Assembly: GCA_963854835.1 (NCBI GenBank)
Contig: OY978526.1
Span: 28,509,073 to 28,573,072 of the forward strand
Reading direction: 5' to 3'
Length of the DNA: 64,000 nucleotides
Source of the DNA: Megamerina dolium
Taxonomy: Eukaryota > Arthropoda > Insecta > Diptera > Megamerinidae
In this document: piece by piece, positions 61,669-64,000 of the stretch
How the letters are laid out: every line of letters starts with the position of its first letter
Numbering within the stretch: position 1 is the stretch's first letter
The notes under the pieces: generated by a model
Told to the model about the DNA's origin: nothing
The model's input: only the letters and a program-made list of their open reading frames with translations
Databases searched by the model: none
Made by a program: the position numbers and the translations under genes

Positions 61669-61785
61669 ATGAAATACATCAATAAATTTTGTATTGCACT
61701 TGCAATTGCAATAATTGGTACTGATGCAGTGTCGGCTCTTCCATTTGAACCGGATTTGTACGAATGGCTGAATTACCAATACTGA
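61669..61785 (+). CDS. Short secreted peptide, paralog B
   Basis: 38-residue precursor. Signal peptide MKYINKFCIALAIAIIGTDA followed by VSA, giving a classic V-S-A cleavage site after residue 23. Mature peptide LPFEPDLYEWLNYQY (15 residues; two Glu and one Asp, one Trp, three Tyr, no Cys or basic residue). It shares the LP start and PDLYEWL core with paralog C, and LP plus the acid/Tyr pattern with A. It has the best promoter of the three (TATAAATAG) and a poly(A) signal at 61896-61901. No described family recognised. Conserved signal peptide with a more variable mature part is a pattern seen in fast-evolving secreted peptides, but three sequences are too few to show selection. Confidence 0.75.
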   Translation: MKYINKFCIALAIAIIGTDAVSALPFEPDLYEWLNYQY

Positions 61786-61895
61786 AGTAGATTCAACATC
61801 TAGAAAACAATCGCGTATAAAACCAAGAATAACAGATTTATGTAATTTTTTTTTTAAATACGCAATACTTACTGTTAAACTCTTAGGATATGTTC

Positions 61896-61901
61896 AATAA
61901 A
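61896..61901 (+). terminator. Poly(A) signal of peptide gene B
   Basis: AATAAA in GGATATGTTCAATAAATA, 110 bp after the stop codon. The same phrase occurs after gene C. Confidence 0.6.
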
Positions 61902-62089
61902 TAAAAAAATATATTTGCAATTTTAAAGTATTTGATAATTTGTTGACTATTTTCGAAAAGAGGAATGAAGATTTCTTGATGGAACTCTTTGATTCTAGGA
62001 AAACTAGCATTATCGTCATTTATGATCAACATTACTATTATCGGCCATCTGTTAAATATGCAACACTACAATATAACAAAACTGTATGA

Positions 62090-62175
62090 TGTCCGAGGGA
62101 TCAGAGTAGTCACATGAAATCCGCTGAATCCGAATTCGAGGTCGGACTTCCTCCATCATCCTCACCACTTTTTTT
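62090..62175. mobile_element. Left part of the unit MITE, cut by LINE sequence
   Basis: TGTCCGAGGGATCAGAGTAG to CCTCACCACTTTTTTTC matches units A and C. The right half of the MITE is absent and LINE sequence begins at CTCCAGTACTTG. Confidence 0.55.
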
Positions 62176-62520
62176 CTCCAGTACTTGATCTTTGCACCGG
62201 AGGTTAGGTCTGCTTCTTCTGCGATGTCCATCAGTGGGTTCTGAAAATAACACCTTCTCAGCCGAGGCGTGCTCTTCCATTCACTCGACATGACCTAGCC
62301 AGCGCAGCTGCTGCATTTTAATGCGCTTTACTATGTCGGTGTCGGCATACAACTCATATAGCTCATGGTTGTACCTTATTCGATACTCGCCACCATTGAA
62401 AATGGATCCCAAGATCTTGTGTAGGACATTTCTTTCGAAAACTTTGAGCATTGCACAAGTCAATTTCGATAATTTCCGCCTCAGATGAGGCGATGTTAAA
62501 TATATCGCATATGTTATTGT
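62176..62520 (-). mobile_element. LINE ORF2 C-terminal fragment upstream of gene C
   Basis: Minus strand: FERNVLHKILGSIFNGGEYR, then IRYNHELYELYADTDIVKRI, KMQQLRWLGHVE, a stop in place of the next Arg, MEEHASAEKV, then RRRSRPNLR and KDQVLE. Same family as 15272-15640. It ends on the left at the MITE and on the right in the segment shared with 61330-61460. So the same insertion, with different internal deletions, precedes both B and C. Confidence 0.78.
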
Positions 62521-62522
62521 CG

Positions 62523-62628
62523 CAGTTCATTAGAATTATAAATATTGTACTAATTGTACTAATGCAGTTCATTAGAATTATAAATATTGTACTAATTGTA
62601 CTAATTGTACTAATTAAAATTGCATGCA
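62523..62628. repeat. Local duplication with TAATTGTAC units
   Basis: GCAGTTCATTAGAATTATAA followed by ATATTGTACTAATTGTACTA occurs twice in a row, ending in additional TAATTGTAC units. Unit B has one GCAGTTCATTAGAATTATG at the matching place, so this expansion is specific to unit C. Confidence 0.8.
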
Positions 62629-62668
62629 TAAAAACAACAAATACTCACAAATGAAAATGATCCACTAC

Positions 62669-62677
62669 TATAAATAG
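62669..62677 (+). promoter_or_regulatory. TATA box of peptide gene C
   Basis: TATAAATAG 115 bp before the ATG, in the same context as gene B. Confidence 0.65.
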
Positions 62678-62783
62678 TGAACGTTCAAACGAAATACATC
62701 ATAGGGGAAATGCTATAACATTTGAACGCAATAATTATTAATTAAAATTCAACGTAATATATTGTAAAAAACAAAAAACAAAA

Positions 62784-62900
62784 ATGAAATATTTCATTAA
62801 AGTTTGAATTTCACTTGTAATTGCTATGATTTGTACTAGTGCAGTGTCGGCTCTTCCGGATGAACCGGATTTGTACGAATGGCTGCATGCCCACCAATGA
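62784..62900 (+). pseudogene. Short secreted peptide, paralog C (stop at codon 8)
   Basis: Same 38-codon architecture as B, but codon 8 is TGA (62805-62807) where B has TGT and A has TTT. The stop lies inside the signal peptide. The frame beyond it is still open and would encode a signal core SLVIAMICTSAVSA and a mature part LPDEPDLYEWLHAHQ, ending at the TGA at 62898-62900. A TATA box and an AATAAA (63006-63011) are retained. Options are a recent single-base pseudogene, an allelic null, or a sequencing error. The preserved remainder suggests the loss is recent. Confidence 0.7.
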
Positions 62901-63005
62901 AGTAGATTCAACACCTAGAGAAAACAATCGAAAATAAAAACTAAAGTAACAGAATTTTTTTTTCAAATACGCAATTCTTACTATTAAACTCTTAAGGATA
63001 TGTCC

Positions 63006-63011
63006 AATAAA
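63006..63011 (+). terminator. Poly(A) signal of peptide paralog C
   Basis: AATAAA in GATATGTCCAATAAATA, 106 bp after the stop codon, matching gene B. Confidence 0.55.
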
Positions 63012-63225
63012 TATTTATGTCTATAAACAAAATCATTTGAAATTAGATATTTGGAATTTTCAAGTATTTGATAATTTGTTAACAATTTTCGAAAAAAGAA
63101 ACGAACATTTCTTGATGGAACTCTTTGGTACTAGGGAAACTTGCATGATCGCCATTTATAATCAACATTAATGTTATCGGCCATCTGTTAAATGCGCAAC
63201 CCTACAATATAACAAAACTGTATGA

Positions 63226-63359
63226 TGTCCGACGGTTCAGAGTAGTCACATGAAATCCGCTGAATCCGAATCTGAGGTCGGACTTCCGTCATTATCCTCA
63301 CCACTTTTTTTTCGGTTTTCCAACATTTATAGAATATGATTAGTTTTGACCGTCGGACA
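63226..63359. mobile_element. Unit MITE, copy C (both ends present)
   Basis: TGTCCGACGG at the left and CCGTCGGACA at the right are exact inverted repeats. Inside, CAGAGTAGTCACAT pairs less well with ATAGAATATGATTAG. 134 bp, non-coding. Confidence 0.65.
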
Positions 63360-63364
63360 ATATA

Positions 63365-63600
63365 TTTAGGTTAGGTTAGGTTAGGTTATATGGCTGCCCT
63401 CTCTCTGAGGGGCCAGAATTGCCCATTGTGGTACCACTGAGCTTCTCTTCCAATACTGTTGTGCGTGTTAAATTTGGACAGCATTAGTATGGACCTACTT
63501 ATATTAGCCGGTTCTGAACGGCAGAACCCTTGTGACATCACTTTAATTTAGTTTTGTCACAGAGCTCTTTTAAGAAGAATTTTTGGCAAATGACTTCCAT
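63365..63600 (-). mobile_element. SINE-related relic with (TAACC)n tail
   Basis: On the minus strand the SINE body landmarks (AGCTCTGTGACAAA, GATGTCACAAGGGTTCTGCC, TAACACGCACAACAGTATTG, GAAGAGAAGCTCAG) lead into GGTACCACAATGGGCAATTC and GGCCCCTCAGAGAGAGGGCA. It ends in (TAACC)n, seen on plus as GGTTAGGTTAGGTTAGGTTA at 63368-63387. The 3' end differs from the 31.2-kb copy, so it is another subfamily or a chimera. The head is truncated where maT-like sequence begins near 63600. Confidence 0.7.
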
Positions 63601-64000
63601 TTGCCTTTCAGCACGACTTGAGATGAAATGGCAACTCATCGATCGCGAGACGCACTTCATGAGTGGGGAAATTGTCTACTGCACGGACAAGAGCTTGCTT
63701 CAATGACTTAATATTTGGGTTTCGAGTAGAGCAAGTCATACCCTCTAATACGGACCACAACTTGTAATCCAACAGGTTGAAATCTGGACTACCAGCGGGC
63801 CAATCATCCGTTGATATGAAGTCCGGAATGTTGTTTTTTAGCCACAGTTGAGTTGTTTTTGTCTTGTGAGCTGGAGCAGAGGCCTCTTTGATCCTTAGGA
63901 TGAGTTGGGATGCTTTTCTGGATGACCAAGTATACTTACGATTGTGCATTTCCCTCGACAAAATTTTCTGTTTTCGCAGCGATTTCGATCGATTCTTGTC
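63600..64000 (-). pseudogene. maT-like (DD37D) transposase C-terminal relic
   Basis: Minus strand, running off the window. KYTWSSRKASQLI, then ASAPAHKTKTTQLWLKNNIP, DFISTDDWPAGSPDFNLLDY, KLWSVLEGMTC and ending DELPFHLKSC. The pattern SAPAH...WP-SPD-N-LDY-LWSVLE is that of the maT/DD37D group. The second catalytic Asp, normally just before SAPAH, is Ala here. The third Asp in LLDY is present. 117 codons remain open. The upstream part lies outside the window. Confidence 0.72.

Larger units (their letters stand above)
60530..63360 (+). repeat. Three-unit tandem duplication carrying the peptide genes
   Basis: Unit A about 60530-61166, unit B about 61500-62175, unit C about 62620-63360. Start codons are 1006 and 1115 bp apart. 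Shared order: TATA region, peptide ORF, GTAGATTCAACA-type 3' UTR, poly(A) signal, TTTGATAATTTGTTGAAAAT box, CTTGATGGAACTCTTT box, ACAATATAACAAAACTG box, then the MITE. B and C are more alike than either is to A, so the B-C split is the later event. Confidence 0.85.

Noticed and set aside
63368..63387. Interstitial telomere
   Set aside because: Only about four units and part of a SINE tail.

Overview
The window reads as intergenic or intronic DNA from a dipteran genome, most likely a tephritid fruit fly (Bactrocera/Ceratitis type). The evidence is the strong A+T bias, the many short (TTG)n, (CA)n and (GGAC)n tracts, a DD41D transposase of the rosa type first known from Ceratitis, several mariner lineages, mini-me/DINE-like elements with (GTCC)n tracts, and a tRNA-derived SINE with a recurrent body. 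No long host protein gene was recognised. Species and chromosome cannot be fixed from the sequence alone.

Layout. 1-1.3 kb is low-complexity flank. 1.3-2.7 kb and 27.2-28.8 kb are two copies of one long mini-me/DINE-like element. 3.4-4.5 kb and 22.3-23.0 kb are dead non-LTR retrotransposons whose reverse transcriptase active site was lost by internal deletion. A diverged repeat with a period of about 150 bp recurs at 6.0-6.9, 9.3-10.2, 23.1-23.8, 47.5-48.0 and 53.9-54.5 kb. 13.5-15.7 kb is a nest of SINE pieces, an internally deleted mariner and a 5'-truncated LINE with a clear target duplication. 15.9-17.2 kb is a structurally complete rosa-type transposon with one frameshift. 18.7-19.85 kb is a mariner interrupted by a compact, GC-rich, hairpin-rich 470-bp insertion with a 17-bp target duplication. 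26.7-27.0 kb and 31.2-31.6 kb are SINEs, the first with a 5' inversion of the twin-priming kind. 33.0-33.5 kb is a 528-bp Harbinger-like MITE. 36.9-38.0 kb is the RNase H end of a non-LTR element. 43.1-43.4 kb is a Jockey-like tail. 45.8-47.1 and 50.1-51.1 kb are two further dead mariners, and 56.6-56.9 kb is a fragment of the first. 63.4-64 kb holds a SINE relic and a maT-like transposase end.

The likely host genes are at 60.5-63.4 kb. Three tandem paralogous units of about 1.0-1.1 kb each carry a TATA-type promoter, a tiny secreted-peptide ORF of 36-38 codons and a poly(A) signal. The first two ORFs are open and the third has a stop in its signal peptide. The predicted mature peptides are only 13-15 residues, acidic and without cysteine, and begin with Leu-Pro. 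No described family was recognised. LINE and MITE fragments lie between the units and were probably carried along in the duplication. This is the best candidate for something undescribed in the window.

How the parts work together: no shared pathway is evident. Most elements are independent insertions at different stages of decay. Many dead transposases have lost a catalytic residue, whereas the rosa copy and peptide genes A and B look recent or preserved.
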